Made by a program: the position numbers and the translations under genes. The notes beneath the pieces are model-generated. The model saw nothing but the letters and a program-made list of their open reading frames with translations. It made no database searches and was not told the DNA's origin. Of a stretch of DNA of 64,000 nt, positions 1 to 9,119 are shown piece after piece. Every line of letters starts with the position of its first letter. Position 1 is the first letter of the stretch. Origin of the DNA: Myxococcales bacterium (GTDB lineage: Bacteria; Myxococcota_A; Polyangia; Haliangiales; Haliangiaceae); NCBI GenBank assembly GCA_028287135.1, contig JAQBQE010000048.1, positions 22,789 through 86,788 of the forward strand, in the 5' to 3' direction.

Positions 1-2
1 CG

Positions 3-2378
3 CTTGGCTACAAGGGCGGCCTCTTCGTGGGTGATGGTCAGTTGAGCTGGTCCGGCGGTGCGGGGCCGCTCGTGCCGCAACGCCTGAGCTACCCGAACGA
101 CATGACGTTCGACGACCTGACGGCGTTTGTTCCGGCGCTCGTCGCCGACGGTGCCGACGCCTGGCGCGCGCAGCTCACGGCCGTCGCCGGCCCCGGCAAG
201 CACACGATCGATGACGCCGCGACGGCGATGCTCTCGGCCGCGCGCAAGGCGCTGCCCGGGGGGGTGTATCGCTGGGGGCAGCTCGAGATCGCCGTCGATG
301 CCCAGCGCCGGCTCGGCTGGCGCCGCACGAGCGACATGGATCTCGTCGAGACCACCTCGTTCGATGGCACGACGTGGACGCGGCGCTATGCGGAGCTCGG
401 TCTCGACGTCACGCGCGCGTTCGCCGAGGACGACATCGCGCTCGCGCTCGCGTACTTCCCACTGTGGATCGCCGAGCCCGCGCACTACGCGAAGTGGTTC
501 GACGTCCGCGCCACGGGACCGCGGCAGGTCACGCTGTCGCGCACGGTCGGTGGCGTGGCCGAGGTCGTGTTCAAACTCGAGCTCGATGCCCGCCATCGCC
601 TGATCTCGATCCGCGACGCGAAGGACACCTCGCTGCTGTCGGTGACCTGGACGGATCAGGGACCGACGGCCGCGACCCTGTTCGGCGAGCCGATCGCGGT
701 CGGCTACACCGGTCAGTCGATCGGTGACGCGCCTGTCTGGGCGCACGGCCCGCAGGGTGCGGCGAACGTCACGGTCGAGTTGCCGGGTCGGTTGCCGACG
801 TACTGGGATGCCAAGATCGCGAAGGAGACGGTCGGCTCGCCGACGTGGCGACACCTGCAACGCCAGCGCATGGTGAGCCTCGCGGCGACGAACCAGCGCC
901 CGCTCTTGTTTGCAGCGTACGAGGCGCTGCGGACTCACGGTGGCGTCCAGCTCGGCGATCTGACGCTCGCCAGCGGCGGGATCGCGACCGCCAGCACCGA
1001 TGCGCAGCTCGCTCCGGCGCTCGCGCCGTTCACCGGTGCCGATGCAGCGATCGCCCGGTACTTCATCGCCGGTCGGGCCTGGGGCAAGTCGCCGAAGCCG
1101 GAGCGCCTTGCACCGGGCCTGACCACCGGACTCGTCGGCGCGCTGTGGCAGCTGCGCGAGATCATCGCGCTGGCCTCCACGAAGCCGACGCTGGCCGTCG
1201 ATCGGCTGACCTCGATGGGGAATCGCGCGATCGCATTCCGCCTCGTGGCCGCGGCGGCGGTCTCGACTCACCACGAGATCAAATCAGCAGACATCAGGCG
1301 TGCATGGGATTCGGTGGCCGTCGGCATGTACAAGAACGTGGCGCGAGCACAGGCCGCACAGGTGATGGCGAATCACGGTGATGTGGACGGCGCGGTCGAT
1401 CAATTCGCGAAGGCGGTCGAGGATCTGGACTTGCGAGCGCTGCCGCCGCGGATCCATCAGCTTGCCTATGCTGCGCAGGGCTCGCGTCGCGGTCTTGCAG
1501 GTTGGCAGATGATCTGGTCGATGTGGCGAGACCGCGTGCTCGCCGGCACCAGTGTCGAGCACTTGATGGCGCTGTTGCACGACGCCGCGTACTTCCGCAC
1601 CGATCTGCTTCCGATGCTGACGCGCGCCTCGGAGCTGGCGGGTCCGGATGTCGATCGGCAGGTGGAGATCGCTCGGTTCGCGAGCGAGAAGGGGCTGTCG
1701 GCGTGGGCGCAGCGCAGGATCGAGCCCCTGCTGAAGACCTCCGGCACACGCGATCTCTACCTGCTCGCCGCACAGCTGGTGGAGGCGCAGGGCAACCTCG
1801 ACCTCGCGCTCGACTACCTGGAGTCCGCGCACACGGCAGCCGGTGATGATGCGGTCGGGATCTCGAGCGTGCGTGCGGAGCTCGCAAAGCTGGTTCAGGT
1901 CTCGGGCGAGCTCGCACGTCAGTCGTCGGGCGCCGCGCGGACGAGCGCGGTCAAGCGCGCGATGACTTGGGCGACCCGATGGCGGGCGATCGATCCGGGC
2001 AACAGCGAGATCGATCGCCAGCTCGGCGAGATCCTGCTCGCCGTCGGTGACAAGCAGGAGGCGTGGCGCCAGCTCTCGAGTGTGATCGAGCGCGATCCGA
2101 TGTCGGGTGCCGGGTACCAGACCGTCGCCGAAGCGTTCGAGCGCCAGGGCCGCGTCGTCGAGGCGCTCGAGTACTGGCAGCAGGCGATCGTCCTCGACCA
2201 GACGAACCCGACGCACCGATTGCGCAAGGCACAGGCGTTGATCGCGCTCGGCCGCACCGCAGAGGGCGATGCGCTGCTCACCGAGATCACGAAGGCGAAG
2301 TGGCACGACGTGTGGAGCGGTGTCCCCTACCAGGCGCAGTACCTGCTCGATCGCGGGAAGCAGACCGGCGGGCGCTGA
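3..2378 (+). CDS. TPR-repeat protein, 5' end cut off by the window edge
   Basis: The frame is open from base 3, before the first in-frame GTG at 27, so the true start almost certainly lies outside the window. Seen: about 790 residues. The N-terminal half is rich in beta-strand-like segments and matches no family I recognise. From about residue 440 onward the protein is helical, and the last third contains TPR-like pairs; phrases such as 'GNLDLALDYLESAH' and 'GRVVEALEYWQQAIVLD' are canonical TPR helices. Inferred: a scaffold or envelope-associated protein. There is no membrane segment in the visible part. The helicase gene begins 34 bases downstream on the same strand and may be co-transcribed. 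Function unknown. Confidence 0.75.
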   Translation, partial: LGYKGGLFVGDGQLSWSGGAGPLVPQRLSYPNDMTFDDLTAFVPALVADGADAWRAQLTAVAGPGKHTIDDAATAMLSAARKALPGGVYRWGQLEIAVDAQRRLGWRRTSDMDLVETTSFDGTTWTRRYAELGLDVTRAFAEDDIALALAYFPLWIAEPAHYAKWFDVRATGPRQVTLSRTVGGVAEVVFKLELDARHRLISIRDAKDTSLLSVTWTDQGPTAATLFGEPIAVGYTGQSIGDAPVWAHGPQGAANVTVELPGRLPTYWDAKIAKETVGSPTWRHLQRQRMVSLAATNQRPLLFAAYEALRTHGGVQLGDLTLASGGIATASTDAQLAPALAPFTGADAAIARYFIAGRAWGKSPKPERLAPGLTTGLVGALWQLREIIALASTKPTLAVDRLTSMGNRAIAFRLVAAAAVSTHHEIKSADIRRAWDSVAVGMYKNVARAQAAQVMANHGDVDGAVDQFAKAVEDLDLRALPPRIHQLAYAAQGSRRGLAGWQMIWSMWRDRVLAGTSVEHLMALLHDAAYFRTDLLPMLTRASELAGPDVDRQVEIARFASEKGLSAWAQRRIEPLLKTSGTRDLYLLAAQLVEAQGNLDLALDYLESAHTAAGDDAVGISSVRAELAKLVQVSGELARQSSGAARTSAVKRAMTWATRWRAIDPGNSEIDRQLGEILLAVGDKQEAWRQLSSVIERDPMSGAGYQTVAEAFERQGRVVEALEYWQQAIVLDQTNPTHRLRKAQALIALGRTAEGDALLTEITKAKWHDVWSGVPYQAQYLLDRGKQTGGR

Positions 2379-2412
2379 GCGCAACCGACGCAGAGTCGGG
2401 TACGATGGCGCC

Positions 2413-4563
2413 GTGCCGACCGACGGAGAGCTGGAGCTCTCGTTCTACGAGAAGTTTTTGTGGAGCAAGGGCGTCGAGCCTTACCCCGTCCAGGAGCAGG
2501 CCTTCGCAGCGATCTTCGCGCGCAAGAGCCTGCTGGTCACCGTCCCGACCGGCACCGGCAAGACGCTGATGGCCAAGGCCGCGCTGTATGCGGCACTGGA
2601 GCGCGGTGAGCGCGCGATCTACACGACGCCGCTGCGCGCACTCACGGAGGAGAAGTATCGCGAGCTGTGCGCGGACTTCGGAGACGGGAACGTCGGGTTC
2701 GCGACGGGTGACTACAAGGTCAACCGCGAGGCGCCGATCCAGGTCGAGGTGGCCGAGATCCTGTGGAACCGGATCGTCGCCGAGAAGCACGTGAGCCCCG
2801 CCGAGGTCGTCGTGATGGACGAGGGGCACTACTTCAACGACCCCGAGCGTGGCTACGTCTGGGAGCAGTCGATCATCGGCCTCGATGCGCGCACGCAGCT
2901 CGTGGTTCTCTCCGCGACCGTCGGTCGCCCCGAGCAGTTCACGCACTGGGTCGAGCTGACACGCCGGCTGCCCATGGATCTCGTGGACTCGCGCGAGCGC
3001 AAGGTGCCGCTCGTTCACGAGTTCCGCGAGGAGATGATGATCGACACCGTGCGCGAGCTCGCGCACAGCGGAGACGTGCCCGCGATCATCTTCGTGTTCG
3101 GTCGCGAGCAGTGCTTCGAGGTCGCCCGCCTGATCAAGTCATGCCGCCGGTTCACGACGGACGAGGAGAAGGCGAAGATCGAGGAGCTGTGCGCCGGGGC
3201 GCTGCTCGAGTCGGGCGTCGCGCGCGAGCTCAAGCCGCTGCTCACACACGGGATCGGGATCCATCACGCCGGCATCCTCCCGCGCTACAAGCAGCTCGTC
3301 GAACAGCTCGCGCTCGAGCGGCTGATCAAGTTCGTGGTCTCGACCGAGACGATCGCCGCCGGAATCAACTTGCCCGCGCGCACGGTCGTGTTTCCGGCGC
3401 TCCGCAAGTTCATCAAGCAGCAGGCACGGCTCATCACGGCCGCCGAGTACCACCAGATGGCGGGCCGGGCAGGGCGCCCGCAGTTTGACGACCGCGGTCT
3501 CGCGATCACGCTCGCCCCCGAGGAGATCGTCAGCGACATCAAGAAGGAGCTCAAGGACGGCGCGAAGCGGCCGGCCTTCGACGCCGAGCGGATCAAGAAG
3601 GGCGTCTACAACCGCGCGCAGAGCGACGCCCAGCGCAAGGGCGACATCGTGTGGACGCCCGAGGTCCACGCGGCGCTGGTGCGCGGCGAGCCTGCCGAGC
3701 TCCGTAGCAAGACCAAGATCACCGCCGAGCAGGTCCTCGCGATCGGGCTCCCCGATCTGACCGAGCAGGCGCTCCCCGGTGGCGATGCCGCCGTGCGGAT
3801 GGCCGCGGCAGAGGCGTCGCTGCCGCCCTCGATGCGCCTCGACATCGTGACGGTGATCGACAACCTCCTGCTGACCGATCGCGAGCGCAAGGAGATGCAC
3901 AAGTTGCTCGCGCAGCTCGTCGCGAACCTCAAGGCGATCGGTGTCATCGACGAGCACGGCAAGCAGATCGCCGGCGACATGATCGGCGCGCTCCAGGGCA
4001 TGGATGCGCTGCTGACCTACTACATCCTCTTCAACCATCAGCTCGAGTACGTCGAGCTCCGCGAGCTCGTCGAGTACCTGATCGATCACGACATCATCCA
4101 GCGCCAGCTCGACAGGAAGGGCGAGGAGGCGAAGAAGGAGTGGATGCGGACCTGGCTGCGCGAGCAGCGCGAGACCAATGGCCAGGTCACCTGGGACGAT
4201 GCCGTCACGGCGTACGAGGCGGCGCACCCGCGCCCGCTGACCAAGGTCGAGCTGATCCACCAGGAGTTCTCGAGCAAGGTTCCTCACCCCGAGCTCCACG
4301 GTGGCAAGAAGCCGAAGAATACGTGGGCGCAGCTCGAGGACAGCGGCCTGACGTTCCTCGAGTTCGTCGACAAGCATGGGATCGATCACGAGGAAGGGAA
4401 TCTGTTCTCGTACCTGATCCGCGTCATGAACTTCGCGCGCAAGCTCGGCACAGCGAGCGGGCTGACCGAGTACGAGGACATGGCGGAGCGGGTTCAGCGG
4501 CTGCTCGCGCGCGTCGATGTGCGGCTCGTGGACGACAAGAAATGGGACGGGTCGTTCCGGTGA
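2413..4563 (+). CDS. DEAD/DEAH-box (Ski2-like) superfamily 2 helicase
   Basis: A 716-aa ATP-dependent nucleic-acid helicase. The Walker A motif PTGTGKT is at about residues 45-51 and the DEGH Walker B at about 136-139. A VLSATVG motif III follows, and the second RecA-like domain has AGINLPARTVVF and QMAGRAGRP (about 349-357). The last two are typical of Ski2/Hel308-type enzymes. The C-terminal 250 residues are helical and resemble winged-helix/ratchet regions. GTG 2413 is chosen because the protein reads naturally from VPTDGELEL; the open frame upstream is the shadow of the TPR gene. The stop overlaps the preferred start of the next gene (GTGA), which suggests translational coupling. The substrate (RNA or DNA) cannot be told from sequence. 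Confidence 0.9.
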   Translation: MPTDGELELSFYEKFLWSKGVEPYPVQEQAFAAIFARKSLLVTVPTGTGKTLMAKAALYAALERGERAIYTTPLRALTEEKYRELCADFGDGNVGFATGDYKVNREAPIQVEVAEILWNRIVAEKHVSPAEVVVMDEGHYFNDPERGYVWEQSIIGLDARTQLVVLSATVGRPEQFTHWVELTRRLPMDLVDSRERKVPLVHEFREEMMIDTVRELAHSGDVPAIIFVFGREQCFEVARLIKSCRRFTTDEEKAKIEELCAGALLESGVARELKPLLTHGIGIHHAGILPRYKQLVEQLALERLIKFVVSTETIAAGINLPARTVVFPALRKFIKQQARLITAAEYHQMAGRAGRPQFDDRGLAITLAPEEIVSDIKKELKDGAKRPAFDAERIKKGVYNRAQSDAQRKGDIVWTPEVHAALVRGEPAELRSKTKITAEQVLAIGLPDLTEQALPGGDAAVRMAAAEASLPPSMRLDIVTVIDNLLLTDRERKEMHKLLAQLVANLKAIGVIDEHGKQIAGDMIGALQGMDALLTYYILFNHQLEYVELRELVEYLIDHDIIQRQLDRKGEEAKKEWMRTWLREQRETNGQVTWDDAVTAYEAAHPRPLTKVELIHQEFSSKVPHPELHGGKKPKNTWAQLEDSGLTFLEFVDKHGIDHEEGNLFSYLIRVMNFARKLGTASGLTEYEDMAERVQRLLARVDVRLVDDKKWDGSFR

Positions 4564-5300
4564 TCGGTCTCGTCTCGGCGATGGCCGAGGAGCTCGCGGC
4601 GGTGATCGACGTCGTGCATGCGGAGGAGGTCATCGAGCACGGAGGCCGTCGCTATCACCGGGGACGCTACGCGGGTGAGGATGTCGTGTGCGTGATCAGC
4701 CGGATCGGCAAGGTCGCCGCGGCCACGACGGTGGCGATCCTGCTCGAGAGGTTCCGCCCGCGTGCGGTCGTGATGACCGGGCTTGCCGGCGGGGTCGATC
4801 CGCGGCTCGCGATCGGCGACATCGTGATCGCGGACACGCTGATCCAGCACGATCTCGACGCCCGGCCGCTGTTCCCGCGGCACGAGATTCCACTGCTCGG
4901 CATCGCGCAACTCCCGGCCGATCCGGCGCTCGCCGACCGGCTCGCGCGAGCGGCCGAGCGCTTCATCGTCCCGCCCGAGGTCGCAGCTCTCGGGATCACG
5001 GCGCCCCGGGTGTGGCGTGGGCTGATCGCATCGGGCGATCAGTTCTTCTCGTCGTCCGACGCGGTCGCCGCGCTCCGCGTCCTGCTCCCCGACACCCTGG
5101 CGGTCGAGATGGAGGGCGCGGCGGTCGCGCAGGTCTGTCACGAGCACGGCATTCCGTTCGCCGTCGCCCGGGTGATCAGCGACACCGCCGATCATGGGGC
5201 CGCGCTCGACTTCGCCAGGTTCCTGCGCGACGCCTGTGGGCCCTATGCGCGTGCGCTCGTCGAAGGGGTCCTGACTGGAGTACCATCGGGGCGTGGCTGA
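4560..5300 (+). CDS. mtnN: 5'-methylthioadenosine/S-adenosylhomocysteine nucleosidase
   Basis: A 246-aa enzyme that cleaves adenine from MTA and SAH in methionine salvage and methyl-cycle detoxification. GTG 4560 gives an N-terminus reading MIGLVSAMAEEL, which aligns with the usual MKIGIIGAMxEE start; ATG 4542 is an in-frame alternative. Catalytic residues of the family are present: Glu at about 11, Met-Glu at 184-185 in 'AVEMEGAAVAQVC', and Asp at about 208 in 'RVISDTAD'. The substrate-loop phrase 'SGDQFFSS' is also seen. The start overlaps the helicase stop and the end overlaps the corA start by 8 bases, so the three genes are probably one transcript. Length is close to the usual 230 aa. 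Confidence 0.92.
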   Translation: MIGLVSAMAEELAAVIDVVHAEEVIEHGGRRYHRGRYAGEDVVCVISRIGKVAAATTVAILLERFRPRAVVMTGLAGGVDPRLAIGDIVIADTLIQHDLDARPLFPRHEIPLLGIAQLPADPALADRLARAAERFIVPPEVAALGITAPRVWRGLIASGDQFFSSSDAVAALRVLLPDTLAVEMEGAAVAQVCHEHGIPFAVARVISDTADHGAALDFARFLRDACGPYARALVEGVLTGVPSGRG

Positions 5301-6279
5301 GTCGCTCGACCCGCTGTGCTCGATCGTCGAGCTCGACTTCAAGACCAAGCAGCATCGCAAGGTGACGCTCGACGAGTTCCGCGGCTCGATGGCCGATGGA
5401 AAGTTCGTCTGGATCGACGTCGACATCACGCAGACGGACGCGGCGCGCCGTCTGCTCGGCAAGCTCGAAGGCCTGGTGGCGCCCGAGATCGTCGAGGATG
5501 CCGTGACGCGCGAGCCCGCGACGCAGATCGGTCGCTACGACGACTACCTCCACCTCGTCCTCTCCGGGTGCCGGCTCGCGGGTCACAAGTTCGACCTCGA
5601 GCGCGTCGACGTGATGATGGGGGAGCGCTACATGCTCACCCTGCACAGGGGGCAGCCCGTGTTCCTCGAGGCGGTACGCAAGTCGTACATCGCCGACTTC
5701 GTCCGGTTCGCGCAGACGCCGAGCTTCCTGCTCTACGAGCTGTGGGATCACCTGATCGACAACTACCTCTCGATCCACAAGCGGTTCGAGGAGCGCGTCG
5801 AGGAGGTCCAGAAGAGGCTGATCGGCGATGTCGATGACCGGGTGTTCGGTGAGGCCTCGGAGCTCGGCTCGGATCTCCTGCACCTCCGCAAGGTCGTATT
5901 GCCGGCGCGCGCGGTGCTCACCGATCTGTCGACCCGCAAGTCGCCGTTCGTCGGGGAAGGGACGCAGCCCTATCTCGCGAACATGGTCGGTACGATCGAG
6001 CGCGTGCTCCAGGATGTGCTCGTCGATCGCGACATCCTCGCGGGGTCGCTCAACAACTACATGTCCCTCGTCGCGCACAAGACGAACAAGGTGATGTCGC
6101 GGCTGACCGTCGTCAGCATCATCTTCCTGCCGTTGACGTTCCTCTGCGGCGTCTACGGCATGAACTTCGATGTCATCCCCGAGCTCAAGTGGGCGCACGG
6201 GTACGGCTACTTCTGGGGAATCACCGCTGTGGTGGTCACCGGCCTGCTGATCCTGATGCGCAAGTACAAGCTGCTCTGA
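5293..6279 (+). CDS. corA: CorA-family magnesium/cobalt transporter
   Basis: A 328-aa inner-membrane divalent-cation channel. The long N-terminal part is cytoplasmic with an alpha-helical willow region. Two C-terminal membrane segments (about 268-287 and 307-323) flank the family signature YGMN (Gly-Met-Asn at 289-291), which forms the pore entrance. A basic tail (RKYKLL) ends the protein. The GTG start at 5293 lies inside the end of mtnN. Length and architecture are normal for CorA. It is followed after only 3 bases by the K+ transporter gene, so this stretch groups cation transport functions. Confidence 0.95.
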   Translation: MAESLDPLCSIVELDFKTKQHRKVTLDEFRGSMADGKFVWIDVDITQTDAARRLLGKLEGLVAPEIVEDAVTREPATQIGRYDDYLHLVLSGCRLAGHKFDLERVDVMMGERYMLTLHRGQPVFLEAVRKSYIADFVRFAQTPSFLLYELWDHLIDNYLSIHKRFEERVEEVQKRLIGDVDDRVFGEASELGSDLLHLRKVVLPARAVLTDLSTRKSPFVGEGTQPYLANMVGTIERVLQDVLVDRDILAGSLNNYMSLVAHKTNKVMSRLTVVSIIFLPLTFLCGVYGMNFDVIPELKWAHGYGYFWGITAVVVTGLLILMRKYKLL

Positions 6280-6282
6280 CCC

Positions 6283-7743
6283 ATGGCGCGTCGGTCGTGG
6301 GATCTCCGGTACGTACCGGGCAAGCTCGCGCCCTGGTTGCGATGGTCGCTGTTCTGGCGACGCCTCTCGCCGCCGGTCTTCTTCCTCGCGAGCTTCGTCG
6401 TCCTGATCGCGCTCGGAACGCTCGGGCTGATGACGATTCCGGGACTCCAGGCAGGTCCCGAGCTCGGCTTCGTCGACTCGCTGTTCACGGTGACCAGCGC
6501 GGTCTGCGTCACCGGGCTCGTGGTCACCGATACGGCGACCCACTTCACGGGGCTGGGTCAGGCGTGGCTGCTGCTGTTCATGCAGCTCGGCGGCATTGGA
6601 CTCATCACGCTGACCACGCTCCTGATCGGTGCGCTCGGCAAGCGCCTGTCGCTGCGCTCGGAGATGCTGGCGGTCGCGCCGAGCCGATCCCACGATCGGC
6701 CCGAGGTCTGGAAGGTCGCCGCGGGTGTCGCGAAGTTCTCGCTGATGATCGAGCTCGCGGGGATCACGGCCTTGTTCCTGCTGTGGCTGCCGCGCTTCCC
6801 GATCGGCGAGGCGGCCTGGCACGCGGTGTTCCATGGGATCAGCGCGTACTGCAATGCGGGGTTCTCGACGTTCAGCGACTCGATGATCGGGTTCCAGGAC
6901 AGTCCGGCCGTCCTCGTCGTGATCTCGCTGCTCGTGATCCTCGGCGGCCTTGGCTACCTGACGTACGAGGAGCTCATGCGGTGGTGGGCCACGGTCCAGG
7001 CGCGGCGGACGGGTGCGCGGATCCGGTTCCAGGGTGCGCGCCGGCTGTCGAGCCACACCTGGGCTGTCCTCGTCGTGACCACATCGCTCCTGATCATCGG
7101 GTGGGTGCTGTTCGCGGTGTTCGAGTGGTCGGACACGTTCGGTCACTTGCCGGTGGGCGACAAGCTCGCGAATGCCTGGTTCATGTCGGTCACCTCCCGC
7201 AGCGCCGGCTTCAACACCGTCGACTACGGCGCGATCGGCAACGACAGCGCGACGCTGACGATGATGTTGATGTTCGTCGGCGGATCGCCCGGCTCGATGG
7301 CGGGCGGGATCAAGACGACGACGCTCGCGGTGCTGATCGCGCTAGGCATGTCCCGGTTTCGTGGACGTCGGTTCGTCGGCCTCAAGGACCGAGCGATCCC
7401 GCAAGGAACGATCGAGCGCACGATCGGTATCATCCTGTTGTTCATGTTCGTGCTGATCGTGAGCTTCTTCCTGGTCAGCGCGATGCAGGCGGCCGGGCTC
7501 GAGGCGAAGCACACGCGCGATCAGTTCCTGCCGATCGCGTTCGAGACGGTCAGCGCGTTCTCGACCACCGGCCTGTCGATGAACTTCACGCCGGAGCTCC
7601 ACGCGCCCTCCAAGCTCGTGCTGATCGGGCTGATGTTCGTGGGCCGCGTGGGGCTGTTCTCGTTCTTCACCGCCGTGATCTTGCGGCGGTCGGCTCCCCC
7701 TTCGTACGTGCGCCCCGCACAGGAAGACGTGATCGTCGGATGA
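6283..7743 (+). CDS. trkH: TrkH/KtrB-type potassium uptake membrane subunit
   Basis: A 486-aa polytopic inner-membrane protein, the ion-conducting subunit of a Trk/Ktr K+ uptake system. It shows the repeated MPM (membrane-pore-membrane) layout. Selectivity-filter-like glycines are at 'TSAVCVTGLVV', 'ISAYCNAGF', 'TSRSAGFNTVDYG' and 'TVSAFSTTGLSMN', one per repeat. Basic N-terminal residues precede the first membrane span. It starts 3 bases after corA ends. The partner regulatory subunit follows directly 7 bases downstream. Length (about 480) sits between short KtrB (about 450) and TrkH forms, so Trk versus Ktr naming is a choice. Confidence 0.93.
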   Translation: MARRSWDLRYVPGKLAPWLRWSLFWRRLSPPVFFLASFVVLIALGTLGLMTIPGLQAGPELGFVDSLFTVTSAVCVTGLVVTDTATHFTGLGQAWLLLFMQLGGIGLITLTTLLIGALGKRLSLRSEMLAVAPSRSHDRPEVWKVAAGVAKFSLMIELAGITALFLLWLPRFPIGEAAWHAVFHGISAYCNAGFSTFSDSMIGFQDSPAVLVVISLLVILGGLGYLTYEELMRWWATVQARRTGARIRFQGARRLSSHTWAVLVVTTSLLIIGWVLFAVFEWSDTFGHLPVGDKLANAWFMSVTSRSAGFNTVDYGAIGNDSATLTMMLMFVGGSPGSMAGGIKTTTLAVLIALGMSRFRGRRFVGLKDRAIPQGTIERTIGIILLFMFVLIVSFFLVSAMQAAGLEAKHTRDQFLPIAFETVSAFSTTGLSMNFTPELHAPSKLVLIGLMFVGRVGLFSFFTAVILRRSAPPSYVRPAQEDVIVG

Positions 7744-7750
7744 GGACCTC

Positions 7751-8404
7751 GTGAATCGCTTCGTCGTCATTGGTCTCGGTAATTTCGGCTCCTTCCTCGC
7801 GAAGCGGCTGTATGAGCTCGGTCACGAGGTCGTCGGCATCGACGCCGATCCCGCCATCGTCGATGCGATGGGGCCGTTCGTGACCCGCGCGATCGTCGGT
7901 GACGCGACCAAGCGAGATGTGCTCGACGAGGCCGGTGCGGATGGCTCCGACGGCGCGATCGTCTCGATCGGCGAGAACCTCGGCGCCTCGATCCTGTCGT
8001 TGCTCGCGCTGCGCGACCTCGGCGTCAAGGCGATCTACGTCAAGGTCCTGTCGGAGGAGCACGCGCGGATCGCGGATGCGCTCGGTGCCACGGACACCGT
8101 GTTCCCGGAACGTCAGGCAGCGACGAACCTCGCCTCGCGGATCACGTCGGGCAAGCTGCTCCAGTACACCTCGTACGGTGATCAGTTCGGGATCCAGGAG
8201 ATGGCCGTCCCCGAGGCATGGCAGGGCAAGACCCTCGAGCAGCTGAGGTTGCCGCAGGAGTACAAGGTCCAGGTGGTCGCGGTTCACGATCTGCTGCGAG
8301 ACACGATCGGCGTCCCGCAGCCGACCCACAAGCTGACGCCGTCCGACACGCTGCTCGTGGCCGGTGCACCGCAGCAACTCGAGTCCGTGACCAAGCTGCG
8401 CTGA
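7751..8404 (+). CDS. trkA: TrkA/KtrA-type RCK regulatory subunit
   Basis: A 217-aa cytoplasmic gating subunit for the adjacent TrkH/KtrB channel. The N-terminal RCK/TrkA-N Rossmann fold starts at once with 'VIGLGNFGSFLAKRL' (GxGxxG at 6-11) and an acidic 'GIDADP' at the end of beta-2, which favours NAD(H) or ATP/ADP binding. A TrkA-C domain fills roughly residues 135-217. The single-RCK length is that of KtrA rather than the duplicated E. coli TrkA. The GTG start follows the trkH stop by 7 bases, so the two are surely an operon. Confidence 0.93.
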   Translation: MNRFVVIGLGNFGSFLAKRLYELGHEVVGIDADPAIVDAMGPFVTRAIVGDATKRDVLDEAGADGSDGAIVSIGENLGASILSLLALRDLGVKAIYVKVLSEEHARIADALGATDTVFPERQAATNLASRITSGKLLQYTSYGDQFGIQEMAVPEAWQGKTLEQLRLPQEYKVQVVAVHDLLRDTIGVPQPTHKLTPSDTLLVAGAPQQLESVTKLR

Positions 8405-8436
8405 GCGGAGCGCGTGCTACCTACCGGACGAGCCTC

Positions 8437-8751
8437 ATGACGTCACTCCACACCCCGCTCGGTCGGTTTCGCCTGATCAGCCTCGTCGAGGGCATCTCGT
8501 ACATCGTCCTGATGGGCATTGCGATGCCGCTGAAGTACCTCGCAGGCAACTCGGAGGCGGTCCGGGTGGTCGGCAGCATCCACGGCGGCCTGTTCGTGCT
8601 GTTCGCGCTCGCGCTGCTCCACGTCTCGATCTCGGAGCGCTGGCCGCGCCGGGCATCGGCGACCGCGATGATCGCAGCGCTGCTACCGCTCGGCGCGTTC
8701 TGGCTCGAGCACGGATTCCGCCGCGGTACGTTTCCCCCGCGACCGTCCTGA
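8437..8751 (+). CDS. DUF3817 small integral membrane protein
   Basis: A 104-aa protein with about three hydrophobic helices. It matches the DUF3817 pattern: an amphipathic start 'GRFRLISLVEGISY', a 'PLKYLAG' turn, a 'GSIHGGLFVLF' helix, and a final short helix ending at a basic tail. DUF3817 proteins are common small inner-membrane proteins of unknown function. ATG 8437 is used because the upstream part of the frame overlaps trkA. It lies 32 bases after trkA on the same strand and may be co-transcribed with the K+ uptake genes. No functional link can be shown from sequence. Confidence 0.85.
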   Translation: MTSLHTPLGRFRLISLVEGISYIVLMGIAMPLKYLAGNSEAVRVVGSIHGGLFVLFALALLHVSISERWPRRASATAMIAALLPLGAFWLEHGFRRGTFPPRPS

Positions 8752-8754
8752 CCG

Positions 8755-9099
8755 TCACGCAGCGCGCGCGAGCCCGATCGCCTGGAGCATCCGTGCGAAG
8801 TCGGGGCCCCTTTTCGGCTGCCCATGTCGAGCACGACCAGCGCGTCTGCGGGATCTCCGACAGGCGCCTCCGCATCGCGGGCGTGTGTACGTGCTCGCCC
8901 TTGCCGGGGATCACCGAGACCGGGACGCCTCCCATGCGCTCGATCGCGCGGATCATCAGGGCGCCTGCACCCAGGCCGTCGGCATCGCCATGCGGCGAGA
9001 CGATCACGGGCCGGCTCGGTGCGCGACGTCTGCGAGGAGCTCGCGTGCAGACGCGATCGCGTGCGCGGGTGCGGGCCAGCTCGACGGGCGTCCGGTCAT
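8755..9099 (-). pseudogene. Decayed DHH-family phosphoesterase (RecJ-like) gene
   Basis: Read on the minus strand, three frames must be joined to follow the protein. It begins MTGRPSS and runs to 'ELLADVAHRAGP', where it hits a stop. One base shift later it continues 'VIVSPHGDADGLGAGAL' (HxDxDG is motif I of DHH enzymes). It then shifts frame again at 'RLSEIP' into 'ADALVVLDMGSR', which resembles motif II (DxG). After that only a short tail ('DFARMLQAIGLARAA' and a TGA) is left, where more than 200 further residues would be expected. The lesions are a missing C in a CCCC run, a missing G, at least one more shift, and an apparent large internal deletion. It fills the otherwise empty stretch between the DUF3817 gene and the UV endonuclease gene. 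Confidence 0.7.
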
Positions 9100-9119
9100 G
9101 GGTGTCCTACGCTTCCACC

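Noticed and set aside
5176..7146. A 656-residue open frame on the minus strand across corA and trkH
   Set aside because: It is antisense to two well-defined transporters and has no family sense; the very high GC content and codon bias leave long antisense frames open.
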